Part shown: positions 1 through 7,799 of the stretch, piece by piece | Layout of the letters: each line of letters begins with the position of its first letter | Position numbering within the stretch: position 1 is the first letter of the stretch | Translations under genes and position numbers: made by a program | DNA from: a virus | Strand: one strand, 5' to 3' | DNA: 30,892 nucleotides | IMG/VR virus record: IMGVR_UViG_3300031518_000006 | Location: 1 to 30,892 of that record | The notes under the pieces: model-generated | The model's input: the letters and a program-made list of their open reading frames with translations, nothing else | Database searches by the model: none | Told to the model about the DNA's origin: nothing

Positions 1-2
1 AA

Positions 3-854
3 AATATATATTTAAGTAATATAGAACGAGTTGATGATTTTATTTATAATGTGATTACACCAATAATGGATTATGAAGGCACAAATTTTTTGAATAATGA
101 AATAATATCAATGCTTTACAAAAAAAACCCTCATAAAATTGATATAAATTTGAAAAAAGAAATGCAAAACACCTTTTCGGGTCAAATAAAATATACTTTG
201 GAATGGACTGATCCGAGACAACTTCCTGCAAGAAAACAAACAAATCTTTTCAGTTTCGTCAAAACTGATGACTTTAATCTTGTAAAGGGGTTTTTTGAGA
301 AAAACTATCCCGACTTAATGAAGGTGTTAAACACTGACTATTATATATCAGCGGAAAAAATTGATAATGAACCTGATCCCCAAATCGTAGAGATATATCA
401 TGAAGAATTTGCAAAATTTTTTAAACGAGCATTGCAGTTTTATTACTACAAGGTGTTTGAGCCGGAATTTGAGATGTTTATACATTACAATTCAAAATTT
501 TTGGAATTTGCAAAACTGTTTGATAATTTTTCTGTTTACGCTTTAAAAAATCTGAATATTCCGATGATAAAGAAGAAAGACTTTAAAGATTTGTTTAATA
601 GAAGCCCATTATTTGAATCTAATAATGAGATTTTGATTTTACTTGCTGTATTTAAAGAACTTTTGAGGCGGGTTGATGTAAATAGTCTGAATTTCCTGAA
701 TATAAAAAATTTAAATCCTGTCTATTCTTACGAATTAAGAGAATATTATGAAAAGTTTTTAAAGAATAATCCTCCGGCAGACAAGTTGACCGAAAAATTG
801 TATACAATATTCAGGAAAATTCTTGATCAAAAATTATTATTCAGATCTTCCTAA
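3..854 (+). CDS. Unknown large phage protein, 3' part only
   Basis: The reading frame is open from the first complete codon in the window (position 3) and reads as natural protein before the first possible start (GTG at 51), so I take this as the C-terminal about 283 residues of a longer protein whose start lies outside. It is rich in Lys, Asn, Phe, Tyr and Glu and looks mainly helical; I see no signal peptide, membrane segment or catalytic motif. It ends in a helical basic stretch (KLTEKLYTIFRKILDQK) and is followed after 9 nt by the 1161-residue WCTA-domain protein. The composition resembles the helical parts of that neighbour, so the two may be paralogues, but no convincing alignment is visible by eye. 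Function unknown; certainty that it is coding is high. Confidence 0.8.
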   Translation, partial: NIYLSNIERVDDFIYNVITPIMDYEGTNFLNNEIISMLYKKNPHKIDINLKKEMQNTFSGQIKYTLEWTDPRQLPARKQTNLFSFVKTDDFNLVKGFFEKNYPDLMKVLNTDYYISAEKIDNEPDPQIVEIYHEEFAKFFKRALQFYYYKVFEPEFEMFIHYNSKFLEFAKLFDNFSVYALKNLNIPMIKKKDFKDLFNRSPLFESNNEILILLAVFKELLRRVDVNSLNFLNIKNLNPVYSYELREYYEKFLKNNPPADKLTEKLYTIFRKILDQKLLFRSS

Positions 855-857
855 ATA
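852..857 (+). promoter_or_regulatory. Weak late-promoter-like TAAATA before the WCTA gene
   Basis: TAAATA overlaps the stop codon of the preceding gene and is followed by exactly 6 nt (AAACAT) and then the ATG at 864. It lacks the leading TA of the T4 late consensus TATAAATA, but the 6-nt spacing is the same as that of the better elements before the 410-aa gene, gp25 and the fibre gene. No Shine-Dalgarno is visible between it and the ATG. Taken alone it would not be credible; it is listed because of the shared spacing. Confidence 0.35.
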
Positions 858-863
858 AAACAT

Positions 864-3800
864 ATGACTATAAATAATTATATTTTCAACATTTTATTAG
901 AAAATATCATTAGCCCCAAGACTATTCTGAAAATGTTTGTTCAGGCAGGGTATGATGAAAGCGTGCTAAACGAGATTGCCAAAAAATACAATGAATCTTC
1001 TTTTGAAAATCTTTACAATAAAATATACGAAAAGGTTTCTTTTCGGGCCACCGACAGTGAAAAGTATGAACCCAAATTGATGGAAATGTACAAAATCATG
1101 AAATTTCTTGTCGATTATAAGGACAAGTATAATCTGGAAATGTTTGATTATTATGGAATGTCCCAGATGATGAGATACTCTGAAAAACTTCTGAAAAGCA
1201 GTTCCGTAGAAGAAATAAAGGACGTCCTTGAAAATGCCTATAAAAAGGCTGTATATACTGATTTTTCTCTGATGAAGGGAAAATATCCTTCAAAGAACGT
1301 CAAACTGTATTATCAGGATGAGAAGGTTGACGTATACGAAATTCTGGACGCGAAAGACATTTGCCTGAAAAGACTAGGTGCTGGAACTAATTGGTGTACG
1401 GCCAGAGGCATGTCTCGCGAACCGGAACCGCCGGATTTCAAGACGGCCAAGGAAATGTTTGATAATTATGTTCTTAACACCCACTATTATGTGGTGTACC
1501 CCAAACCGTTCAAGATTTGGTCAAAACCTGCCGGGGCTTACCGAAAATTCACTTTGCGTGCGCCTAAAACCATCAAAAGCGCTGACGAGTTTTTTGAACT
1601 TGTTTTTAAATTTGCTCAAAAAAATTCGTATTTTTTCCGGCTTGTCAGTGAGGGCAAAGGTATTTTTGATTATAAAAATATTGTCAGAAAAGACTTTCAA
1701 AGCCTGTTCAATTTGTTGTTTCCAAAACTTGAAAAAGATATCAGAAATCTTGTTAACAATACAACCAATAAAGAAAGCCATATTTACACGTTTTATAAGC
1801 ATTTTCAGGATGATGTCGGATCGCCGCCGGATTTTGATGCATATTTGGAAAAAACAAAATCCGAATCGTTAAAGGCTTTTGTGGAAAATCTTACTGAATA
1901 TTATACCTTTTTCATATCCACCAATGACAGGATGATGGCTGTATACTGGCTTTTCAAGGACTTTTTACGGTTCCACAGCGTGAGCTGGCTCCAAGAATTT
2001 GCAAATTATAAATCATTGATTAAAAATGCCTTTAAAGAATATTTTCCTTTTGAATGGCAAAATGAAAGACAGTTGCAACCCTTTGATGATGTCCTGCTCT
2101 TTAAAAGGAATGTACAACAATTTTATCTGGTGAAAGATTTCTTTGCTAGTCCCAAATTTCCCGTAAAAGATGCCTTGAAGATTATAAACTATTTTGAAAG
2201 TGAAGAAGCAAAGAGTTTGTTGAATGCGCTTGATTTTCAGGCATATCAGGAACTTTTTGAAGTAATGCATGAAGAAAGTGTAAAGTTTTTTAACAGGTTG
2301 TATGAGTTCATGTATAAAGAGAGAAAACGGACAATGAATCATAAAGACGCTGTTTTTCTGAAAAATGTGGATGTTCTTTTGACAGAAGAATCCGTTCCAG
2401 AAGTTATATCCCGGCTAAAAGAATTGTATTCAGAAGAAGATTTAAATACTCTTTTAAAGACATATACATTTGTTTACGCTGATACGATTGAAAAATTTGT
2501 TGATAAAACAATAAAAAAGCTTCTTTATTATTGGCGTGAAGAGGAAGAAGCACAAGATAAATCCAAACCTCCATCATATACACCTTCCACAAAAGAAGCT
2601 CTTGCTTTATTACAATTTTTGGTTGAATTATCAAAAAAAGGTTTAAAGCTTGATTATAAAGGAATTAAAGCTTTAAAGAATTATGGAAAGATTATTGTAG
2701 AATTTAGAGATCCAACACCAAGACGACTGCTTCTGAAAGCAAAAACAATCAATGATTTTCTTGATTTTGTCAAAATAATGGAAGAAAAATATAGTAAATC
2801 AGGTTCCGATTCACCAGAAAAACTTGCCAAATTTGATTTGGTATATCGTTCTAAAGGACAATCCGGTATTGAAATTTATCATGTGAATGTAGATCGTGGA
2901 GATTTGTGTAACGTTATCGGTTTTGGAACAGGAACTACATGGTGTACAGCAAGACGCAAACGGGCAGATATGCCTTCCCAATACAAGGAAGGAGAATTTT
3001 ATATTATTATTCCATTTCCATATAAAGAAAGTGAAGAAGCCTATCTTGAATTTGGTAAACATGAGTATTACAAAATGGCTATGTTTATTCGGGAACCTGA
3101 AATGAAATTGGATCTGGATAAACTGAATTCCTATCAACCAAATAAAACTGTCATTCAGAACGTTTTAAAAGATTTATTAAAATATTTGATTGAAAATATT
3201 ATCAATCAAAGAGAATATGGAAGTACTGATGTAGAAGCGTTTCTGAAGGCTCTGAATACAGCAGATAATCTTTCGCTTTTAAAAGAAAAAATCAAGGGAT
3301 TTCTCAATCGCTTTTCAATTGAAATATTTCTCTATGAAAAAAGTGAAATGTATTTGATATCCAACCTACACAATTTAATTTTACTTTTGTATATTCTTTT
3401 ACATTTAAACTCTGGGGAAAAAATAAACATTAATGTTTTTTCTGATATTGTTTCTCCAACATATAATATACAACAATTACATATCTTTTATAATAAAATT
3501 GGAAGCCCAGAGACCTATGAAGAGTTTATTAAAAAATCTTTTAAAGCGATTGATTTAAAAACAGTTTTAGAAAAATATTTGGATAAAAAATATCTTAGAG
3601 AAAACCAATATTGGTTTATATTTGATAGAATTAATCGATGGGCTTTCATAAATAGTTTATATGAATCCAGAGAAAAAGGGGAAGAATATGAAAGCTTTGT
3701 CAAAAGAGTTTTTCAGCTTGATAATGAGCGTCTGTTAATAATTTTAACCTTGTTTAATGATTGGTGGGGAATGAATAATGAAAATAGTATTTATGAAATT

Positions 3801-4349
3801 TTGATTAAACCATATCATTTTGAAATTAATGATAATATGCAAAATAAAATTCTGAGAAAAACACAGGGCAGCGATCTTAAAGATGCTATCAAGAAAACTT
3901 TTCCTGAATATGCTGAAGAAATTATTTCGTTCGCGCCTGTACAGAATCTTATCAAAAAAGTAGAAGAAATATATGGCACACAAAAGAAGATGTACAGCGA
4001 TACCATTAATAATCTTCTGAACCGTATTAAAAATGCTTACATAGAAGTTTTGGATGAAAATTACGATGAATTGATAAAAGATACTTTGAAAATATTTGAA
4101 GAAAAATTCAACAAACAGCTTGAAAAGATTTTTGAATTTCTGAAAATGTCTATAGTAACAGAAGATGATGTTGATGTATTGGCCGAACGTGTTGCCAATA
4201 GCTTCAAAAAGTATAAATATACTCCACAAATGATTGAAAACATTGAAGAAAAGATAATTTCTTTACGAAAAAACACTTTATTATACAATCCCCCAGAACT
4301 GGCAACATTTACAAAAACCTTTTTTGAGAAAGTAAAGAGAAAACTCTGA
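864..4349 (+). CDS. 1161-aa protein with two WCTA-motif domains
   Basis: Two copies of the same motif are visible: GAGTNWCTAR at residues 172-181 (Cys178) and GTTWCTAR ending near residue 697 (Cys694). In both, a strand of the type vdvYeI.d...C precedes the motif, and a Y...(H/E)(F/Y)Y(V/I)(V/I).P hydrophobic strand follows. From memory this GxGTxWCTA domain occurs, usually once, in uncharacterised proteins of many tailed phages; I know no assigned function. The invariant W-C pair could mean a catalytic or metal-binding cysteine, which is inference. Each domain is followed by several hundred mostly helical residues, giving a head-to-tail double architecture. No signal peptide or membrane segment. 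It starts with ATG 9 nt after the previous gene and has no clear Shine-Dalgarno. The 5' half is noticeably more GC-rich than the 3' half. Confidence 0.85.
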   Translation: MTINNYIFNILLENIISPKTILKMFVQAGYDESVLNEIAKKYNESSFENLYNKIYEKVSFRATDSEKYEPKLMEMYKIMKFLVDYKDKYNLEMFDYYGMSQMMRYSEKLLKSSSVEEIKDVLENAYKKAVYTDFSLMKGKYPSKNVKLYYQDEKVDVYEILDAKDICLKRLGAGTNWCTARGMSREPEPPDFKTAKEMFDNYVLNTHYYVVYPKPFKIWSKPAGAYRKFTLRAPKTIKSADEFFELVFKFAQKNSYFFRLVSEGKGIFDYKNIVRKDFQSLFNLLFPKLEKDIRNLVNNTTNKESHIYTFYKHFQDDVGSPPDFDAYLEKTKSESLKAFVENLTEYYTFFISTNDRMMAVYWLFKDFLRFHSVSWLQEFANYKSLIKNAFKEYFPFEWQNERQLQPFDDVLLFKRNVQQFYLVKDFFASPKFPVKDALKIINYFESEEAKSLLNALDFQAYQELFEVMHEESVKFFNRLYEFMYKERKRTMNHKDAVFLKNVDVLLTEESVPEVISRLKELYSEEDLNTLLKTYTFVYADTIEKFVDKTIKKLLYYWREEEEAQDKSKPPSYTPSTKEALALLQFLVELSKKGLKLDYKGIKALKNYGKIIVEFRDPTPRRLLLKAKTINDFLDFVKIMEEKYSKSGSDSPEKLAKFDLVYRSKGQSGIEIYHVNVDRGDLCNVIGFGTGTTWCTARRKRADMPSQYKEGEFYIIIPFPYKESEEAYLEFGKHEYYKMAMFIREPEMKLDLDKLNSYQPNKTVIQNVLKDLLKYLIENIINQREYGSTDVEAFLKALNTADNLSLLKEKIKGFLNRFSIEIFLYEKSEMYLISNLHNLILLLYILLHLNSGEKININVFSDIVSPTYNIQQLHIFYNKIGSPETYEEFIKKSFKAIDLKTVLEKYLDKKYLRENQYWFIFDRINRWAFINSLYESREKGEEYESFVKRVFQLDNERLLIILTLFNDWWGMNNENSIYEILIKPYHFEINDNMQNKILRKTQGSDLKDAIKKTFPEYAEEIISFAPVQNLIKKVEEIYGTQKKMYSDTINNLLNRIKNAYIEVLDENYDELIKDTLKIFEEKFNKQLEKIFEFLKMSIVTEDDVDVLAERVANSFKKYKYTPQMIENIEEKIISLRKNTLLYNPPELATFTKTFFEKVKRKL

Positions 4350-4418
4350 CTATTGACGTTTTAGCACCCACCATGTTATCATTATTATGGGTTATAGAGT
4401 AATTTTGTCTTTCTTTTG

Positions 4419-4426
4419 TATAAATA
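4419..4426 (+). promoter_or_regulatory. T4-type late promoter TATAAATA
   Basis: This is an exact match to the T4 late -10 consensus TATAAATA, inside the 107-nt gap (4350-4456) between the WCTA gene and the 410-aa gene. The presence of a gp55-family sigma factor in the same window supports late-promoter use. A transcript from here would have a leader of roughly 25 nt carrying AGGAG (4438-4442). The rest of the gap is T-rich downstream of a weak imperfect inverted repeat around 4362-4392 (ACCCA/TGGGT ends); I do not regard that as a supported terminator. Confidence 0.6.
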
Positions 4427-4442
4427 TTAGAAGAAACAGGAG

Positions 4443-4450
4443 AATAAATA
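4443..4450 (+). promoter_or_regulatory. Second late-promoter-like AATAAATA, 6 nt before ATG
   Basis: AATAAATA is followed by GTTAAT and then the ATG at 4457. The spacing of 6 nt is identical to that before gp25 and the fibre gene. If used as a -10 element, transcription would start at or beside the start codon. It could instead be only part of the leader of the TATAAATA promoter 24 nt upstream. Confidence 0.4.
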
Positions 4451-4456
4451 GTTAAT

Positions 4457-5689
4457 ATGAAAAAATTTAAAGACCTTTTGGAATCTATCAATCAGGATAT
4501 ATTTAATTTTACCAATCTTATCATGGAACAAGCCATCGAAAATGATTATTCCTCCATGACGCCAGATATTTTTGCAGAAAAAGTGGAAAATTTGCTTGCT
4601 GCATCTGTTTACACCAAACTGGCCTACATGCTGACAGAAGCAGATACATATCCTGAAGAAGTTATCAAAACAAGCCTTTCCAAAATCCCGGAAATTTATG
4701 ATACATTAGAAGATTATAAGTTCAGATTAAAAAACAAGATGTATACCATCAATTGGGATGGTGAAAAACTTTCTGTTACTGATGAAAATGATGTTGAAAT
4801 TTTTTCTGATGAAGCTCAGACACTTGAAGAAGTCAAAGAAAAATTATTGAAATTCTTTCTTCAAAATCAGGATCAAGAAAAGGATCAGAATGAACAAGAT
4901 ACGTCCTTATTTGGCGAACCATCATTTTCTTCAGAAAAAGAACAGGGTAAATATGATATTGATGAAATGATTGCATCAACAGAAGATCAAGACAAGAAAA
5001 GAAAATTGGTAGTACTCAAGAATTATCTGATTCCTGATTTTATAAACATTTATGTAAAAAGTAAAGAAAAGAGGGAAGCGCTGGTTCAGACTCTTTTGAA
5101 GCACATAGACGAAGAAACCGTACCAACATCTATTCCGTCTTCAGTTAAGTCAACAATTATTACACTATTTTTCATTCTTATGGATGTTCTATCAGATGAT
5201 AGAAAACTGGCTGATATTTTGACAACAAATCTTTCAGGATCAGTAATTTACGAGTCAAAGAAAACAAAAAGGCGCAGAAAATCAATTGTTGATAAAGTTT
5301 CGCGACAATTGGAATATCTACTCAGAATTGGTTTGACTGACAAACGCTTCGTATTGCGTCTGAAAAAAGCTTTGACGATGGATAAAGTATCAGCAACAAC
5401 AATCAAGATGTACCGTGACCTCATTTTAGATCTGTTGTCCGAAATTATTGAATATATTGAAAAAGATAAAACAATTTACAACAGAATCAGAACAATTCTT
5501 ACAAAAAAGAGCAATCTGATTGAAGAAAAGGATGTAGCAGAACTTCAGGAAAAGGTTCCACCAGATTTCCCTAAATCTTTGGAAAAAAAGCTGTTGAAAT
5601 TTTATAAAGATAACCCTGAACTGGCTTATGCCACAATGTGGAAAATTCACAATTTAAGACAACAGAAGAAAAAGAAAGAGAGAGAATAA
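4457..5689 (+). CDS. Unknown 410-aa protein with capsid-targeting-like N-terminus
   Basis: I do not recognise the whole protein. The N-terminus (MKKFKDLLESINQD) fits the loose pattern of T4 capsid-targeting sequences (short basic/aromatic amphipathic segment ending in (L/I)-x-E, here L7-L8-E9), where the prohead protease gp21 would cut; this is inference. The middle (about 145-180) is a polar, Gln/Asp/Glu-rich linker. The C-terminal half is basic and helical and includes KKTKRRRKS near residue 270. The last part (about 378-402, LEKKLLKFYKDNPELAYATM then WKIHN) resembles a short 'xPExAYAxxWxIxN' segment I know from many phage proteins of unknown role. The ATG is chosen because two late-promoter-like elements and AGGAG lie just upstream. 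It is followed after 1 nt by the next gene, so the two are probably co-transcribed. Confidence 0.85.
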   Translation: MKKFKDLLESINQDIFNFTNLIMEQAIENDYSSMTPDIFAEKVENLLAASVYTKLAYMLTEADTYPEEVIKTSLSKIPEIYDTLEDYKFRLKNKMYTINWDGEKLSVTDENDVEIFSDEAQTLEEVKEKLLKFFLQNQDQEKDQNEQDTSLFGEPSFSSEKEQGKYDIDEMIASTEDQDKKRKLVVLKNYLIPDFINIYVKSKEKREALVQTLLKHIDEETVPTSIPSSVKSTIITLFFILMDVLSDDRKLADILTTNLSGSVIYESKKTKRRRKSIVDKVSRQLEYLLRIGLTDKRFVLRLKKALTMDKVSATTIKMYRDLILDLLSEIIEYIEKDKTIYNRIRTILTKKSNLIEEKDVAELQEKVPPDFPKSLEKKLLKFYKDNPELAYATMWKIHNLRQQKKKKERE

Positions 5690-5690
5690 T

Positions 5691-6821
5691 ATGAATTATC
5701 TTCTAAAAATTACATTGGAAAACGTTGACTATATTAATGAAAATCTGGAAAAGCTTGGAAAAAAACCTCTCAAAGGGAAAAAGGATCTAATTGATTTCTT
5801 TATTGAAATCAACAAGATAATAGGAACAGTAAAGATATACAATGATGTGATGTTGTCTGTTAACGAGATTCTACAGATTATTGAAGATTATAAGAAATAT
5901 CAAGAAGAATATAGAAACAAAGAAGAACCTTTTATTGTTGAACATGATTTACCATTATTTCTTGAAAACAGTGAATTAATTACAGAAGTAATGTTTGTAA
6001 AGAAAACAGAAGACAGTAATGAATTTTTCATGGTAAAAGCTGATGAAGTGAAAGGTGTACCAGACAAAGAAATTGGAGAATTAGTTCTGACTGTAAAAAT
6101 TAATATAAAGTCAGAAAATAAATTTTTTATCAGCCCTGAAGTAAATATGGTTACTTATGAATTAAACGATGATGATGAAAGTTTAATGGAAGATGTAGAT
6201 ATTTCTGATGAAGATTTGGAAGCTCAGCTGGACGCAGAAAGTGAAAATCTGGAAGATTATGCTGATGAAGAAGATGCAGAAACAGAAGAAGATTTTGATC
6301 CTGAATTGGCAGATGACAGTATTTTGAAAGATTTAATGACAAATATTATTGTCAGCAAGATTTATACTGGCGGGTATGAGTATCCTAATGAAGAAACAAT
6401 TGAAGAGCTTGCTGAACAATTGGTAAACATGATTAACGATCATATAGAAAATAATTTATATAAGATAAATTATAATGCTGAAGAAATTTCCGACACAGAA
6501 GAAGATGAAAAGGATGTAAAACGTCAACTACCACCCCAACCAGTTGATGACCGTCATTCTGTTGTTCAATTAAAAAATGATGTGGATGTAGAAATGTTTG
6601 AAAGTAACAAGAAATGTTATGTTATTACAGGTGTTAATGATGAACGACAAATGACTTCAATGGTCTTTTTTGAATCCAAGATGGAAGATGCTATTGAAGC
6701 ATTCAAGAAGTCTGTTGTTGAAATGTATCCTGAAAAAAGTTTATCTTCTTGGCAAATTAAAGAAACATTAATTTTGGATCCGGGAGAAATTTTTGGTGAA
6801 GAATACGACAATGAAGACTGA
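5691..6821 (+). CDS. Unknown acidic 376-aa protein
   Basis: Not recognised. It begins 1 nt after the preceding stop, with GAGAGAG-type purines just upstream as ribosome site. The N-terminal 75 residues look helical; residues about 80-155 look like mixed strand/helix. Residues about 160-209 are extremely acidic (repeated Asp/Glu, e.g. DEDLEAQLDAE), and the C-terminal 85 residues form a more ordered region (CYVITGVNDERQMTSMVFFE) ending in another acidic tail. Such acidic stretches occur in DNA-mimic and scaffold-like proteins, but nothing proves either role. It overlaps the next gene by 11 nt (ATG at 6811, stop at 6819-6821), which implies translational coupling. Confidence 0.85.
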   Translation: MNYLLKITLENVDYINENLEKLGKKPLKGKKDLIDFFIEINKIIGTVKIYNDVMLSVNEILQIIEDYKKYQEEYRNKEEPFIVEHDLPLFLENSELITEVMFVKKTEDSNEFFMVKADEVKGVPDKEIGELVLTVKINIKSENKFFISPEVNMVTYELNDDDESLMEDVDISDEDLEAQLDAESENLEDYADEEDAETEEDFDPELADDSILKDLMTNIIVSKIYTGGYEYPNEETIEELAEQLVNMINDHIENNLYKINYNAEEISDTEEDEKDVKRQLPPQPVDDRHSVVQLKNDVDVEMFESNKKCYVITGVNDERQMTSMVFFESKMEDAIEAFKKSVVEMYPEKSLSSWQIKETLILDPGEIFGEEYDNED

Positions 6822-7221
6822 TAAAAAACAGTCTGTTCCTGCACCAACACCCCGGATAACCAAGGAAAGTATAAAAAATTTTGCCAAACAGAACTATACA
6901 CAAAATCTTATTGAATTTGAAAAAGATTATTTGATAATCAAGTATCTCAAGGGACAACTGAATAAATTTATTAATAACAAAAAAATAAATAAAAGGTTGG
7001 TATTGAATTATATTATAACCCTTAATAATGTGTTTGTTTCTCCATATGTAGTAGTAAAAATTTTGTTTTTGGAATGTGATAAGGAGGTTTGGGGCGTGCT
7101 TGCAACTTTTTTGAAATTTTTGAATCTATTACCTGAGAGAATTTATTTGGGAAAGCGGGTATATATTAATACAGAAGCAATTATTGATCACGGATTATTG
7201 GAGTCTTTAAATGAACTTTAA
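6811..7221 (+). CDS. Conserved small T4-like phage protein (DUF7207-like)
   Basis: 136 residues from the ATG at 6811; in-frame TTG (6793) and GTG (6796) lie deeper in the previous gene and are less likely. After a Pro-rich N-terminal linker (SVPAPTPR) comes a region of the form DYLIIKYLKGQLNKFI..., then LNYIITLNNVF...KILFLECDKEVWGVLATFLKFLNLLPE. This matches my memory of a small conserved protein family in T4-like cyanophages and relatives (their versions read roughly 'NHxIxxNNxF...LFFKxDxxxxxxLKTFLxxLxxMP'). No function is known to me. The gene sits directly upstream of the replication/late-transcription genes, a usual setting for the family. Family assignment is from memory only. Confidence 0.75.
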   Translation: MKTDKKQSVPAPTPRITKESIKNFAKQNYTQNLIEFEKDYLIIKYLKGQLNKFINNKKINKRLVLNYIITLNNVFVSPYVVVKILFLECDKEVWGVLATFLKFLNLLPERIYLGKRVYINTEAIIDHGLLESLNEL

Positions 7222-7408
7222 GAGATTTAAACAATATCTAAAAGAGGAGGAAACGGGTCAAGTTCCGGTTAATAATACAACACAAGTAGATCTGACTCCT
7301 TTTGTTTTCAATACAATATTAAGGAGAAGGGACAAGAAAAATGTCAAACAACCCAAGAAATATGTCAAACAACCCAAACTGTCCAAAAAGACCAACGACA
7401 GAACTTGA
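7211..7408 (+). CDS. Small basic 65-aa protein with capsid-targeting-like N-terminus
   Basis: It starts at an ATG that overlaps the end of the previous gene by 11 nt, with GGAG 9 nt upstream. The N-terminus MNFKRFKQYLKEEE has the K-x-F-x-x-(Y)L-x-E look of T4 internal-head-protein targeting peptides, with a possible protease site after L10-K11-E12. The C-terminal half is strongly basic (RRRDKK then two KK(N/Y)VKQP units), as expected of a DNA-associated protein. The last 68 nt are read in another frame as the beginning of the next gene. The repeated basic unit comes from a 21-bp tandem duplication. That it is a packaged internal protein is inference; that it is translated rests on its coupled start and ribosome site. 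Confidence 0.6.
   Translation: MNFKRFKQYLKEEETGQVPVNNTTQVDLTPFVFNTILRRRDKKNVKQPKKYVKQPKLSKKTNDRT
7334..7375 (+). repeat. 21-bp tandem repeat in a two-frame overlap
   Basis: Two adjacent 21-bp units (7334-7354 and 7355-7375) start with AAGAAA and end with TGTCAAACAACCC; they differ at one base. In the frame of the upstream 65-aa gene each unit encodes K-K-(N/Y)-V-K-Q-P. In the frame of the downstream gene each unit supplies an ATG followed by S-N-N-P, so the duplication gives that gene two possible starts (7341 and 7362). Confidence 0.85.
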
Positions 7409-7712
7409 TTTTATCTATGAACAAATGACAGAAATTAAAAAGTCTGTAGAATGTTTGTCCAAGAAAATAGATGACTTGCAAACAAGACTTCAGGAAGATT
7501 TTAACGAATTGAAAGAAGAAGTTGTTGAATTGCGGCCATATAAAACAAGATTTGATTCTTTTGTTGAAGAAAACATAGAAATCAGAACAGAAACAGAAGC
7601 AATTCGGCAAGAACTTTCCTCAATTAAAGGAGTTTTTATAAAATCTTTGATAGGTGTTGTTTCAGCCGTAGGTTCATTTTTAGTGTTTTTTTTAAATTTT
7701 TTAAAACAATAA
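7341..7712 (+). CDS. Coiled-coil protein with C-terminal membrane anchor
   Basis: 123 residues (116 if the second ATG, 7362, is used). Residues about 20-93 form a heptad-rich helix (IYEQMTEIKKSVECLSKKID...), and residues about 100-120 form one hydrophobic segment (SLIGVVSAVGSFLVFFLNFL) ending in KQ. This layout, a cytoplasmic coiled coil with a C-terminal anchor, resembles XhlA-type holin-associated proteins and other small phage membrane proteins; neither sequence nor context proves a lysis role. GGAG lies about 14 nt before the first ATG, further than usual. A 76-nt gap with a promoter follows before gp55. Confidence 0.75.
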   Translation: MSNNPRNMSNNPNCPKRPTTELDFIYEQMTEIKKSVECLSKKIDDLQTRLQEDFNELKEEVVELRPYKTRFDSFVEENIEIRTETEAIRQELSSIKGVFIKSLIGVVSAVGSFLVFFLNFLKQ

Positions 7713-7750
7713 ATTGAAATAAAACACAAAATATGACGTTAAACAAAAAC

Positions 7751-7780
7751 TTGCCAAACAAATTGATTATGTGCTATAAT
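7751..7780 (+). promoter_or_regulatory. Sigma70-type promoter for gp55
   Basis: TTGCCA (7751-7756, one mismatch to TTGACA) and a perfect TATAAT (7775-7780) are separated by 18 bp. The element sits in the only non-coding gap before gp55, so the late sigma factor would be made by host-type polymerase before late transcription starts. The first ATG of gp55 is only 8 nt after TATAAT, so initiation would fall on or beside that ATG. Confidence 0.65.
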
Positions 7781-7799
7781 AAAGTTGTATGGCAACTTT
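7781..7799 (+). promoter_or_regulatory. Dyad at the gp55 transcription/translation start
   Basis: AAAGTTG (7781-7787) and CAACTTT (7793-7799) are perfect inverted repeats of 7 bp around the 5-nt loop TATGG, which contains the ATG at 7789. It could be an operator at the transcription start or an RNA hairpin controlling which gp55 start codon is used. No protein partner can be named. Confidence 0.5.

Noticed and set aside
41-48. TATTTATA (late-promoter complement) near the window start
   Set aside because: It lies inside a coding frame of the opposite direction with no leftward gene beside it.
869-876. TATAAATA just inside the WCTA gene
   Set aside because: It is downstream of the start codon and part of the coding sequence; no later in-frame start makes sense of it.
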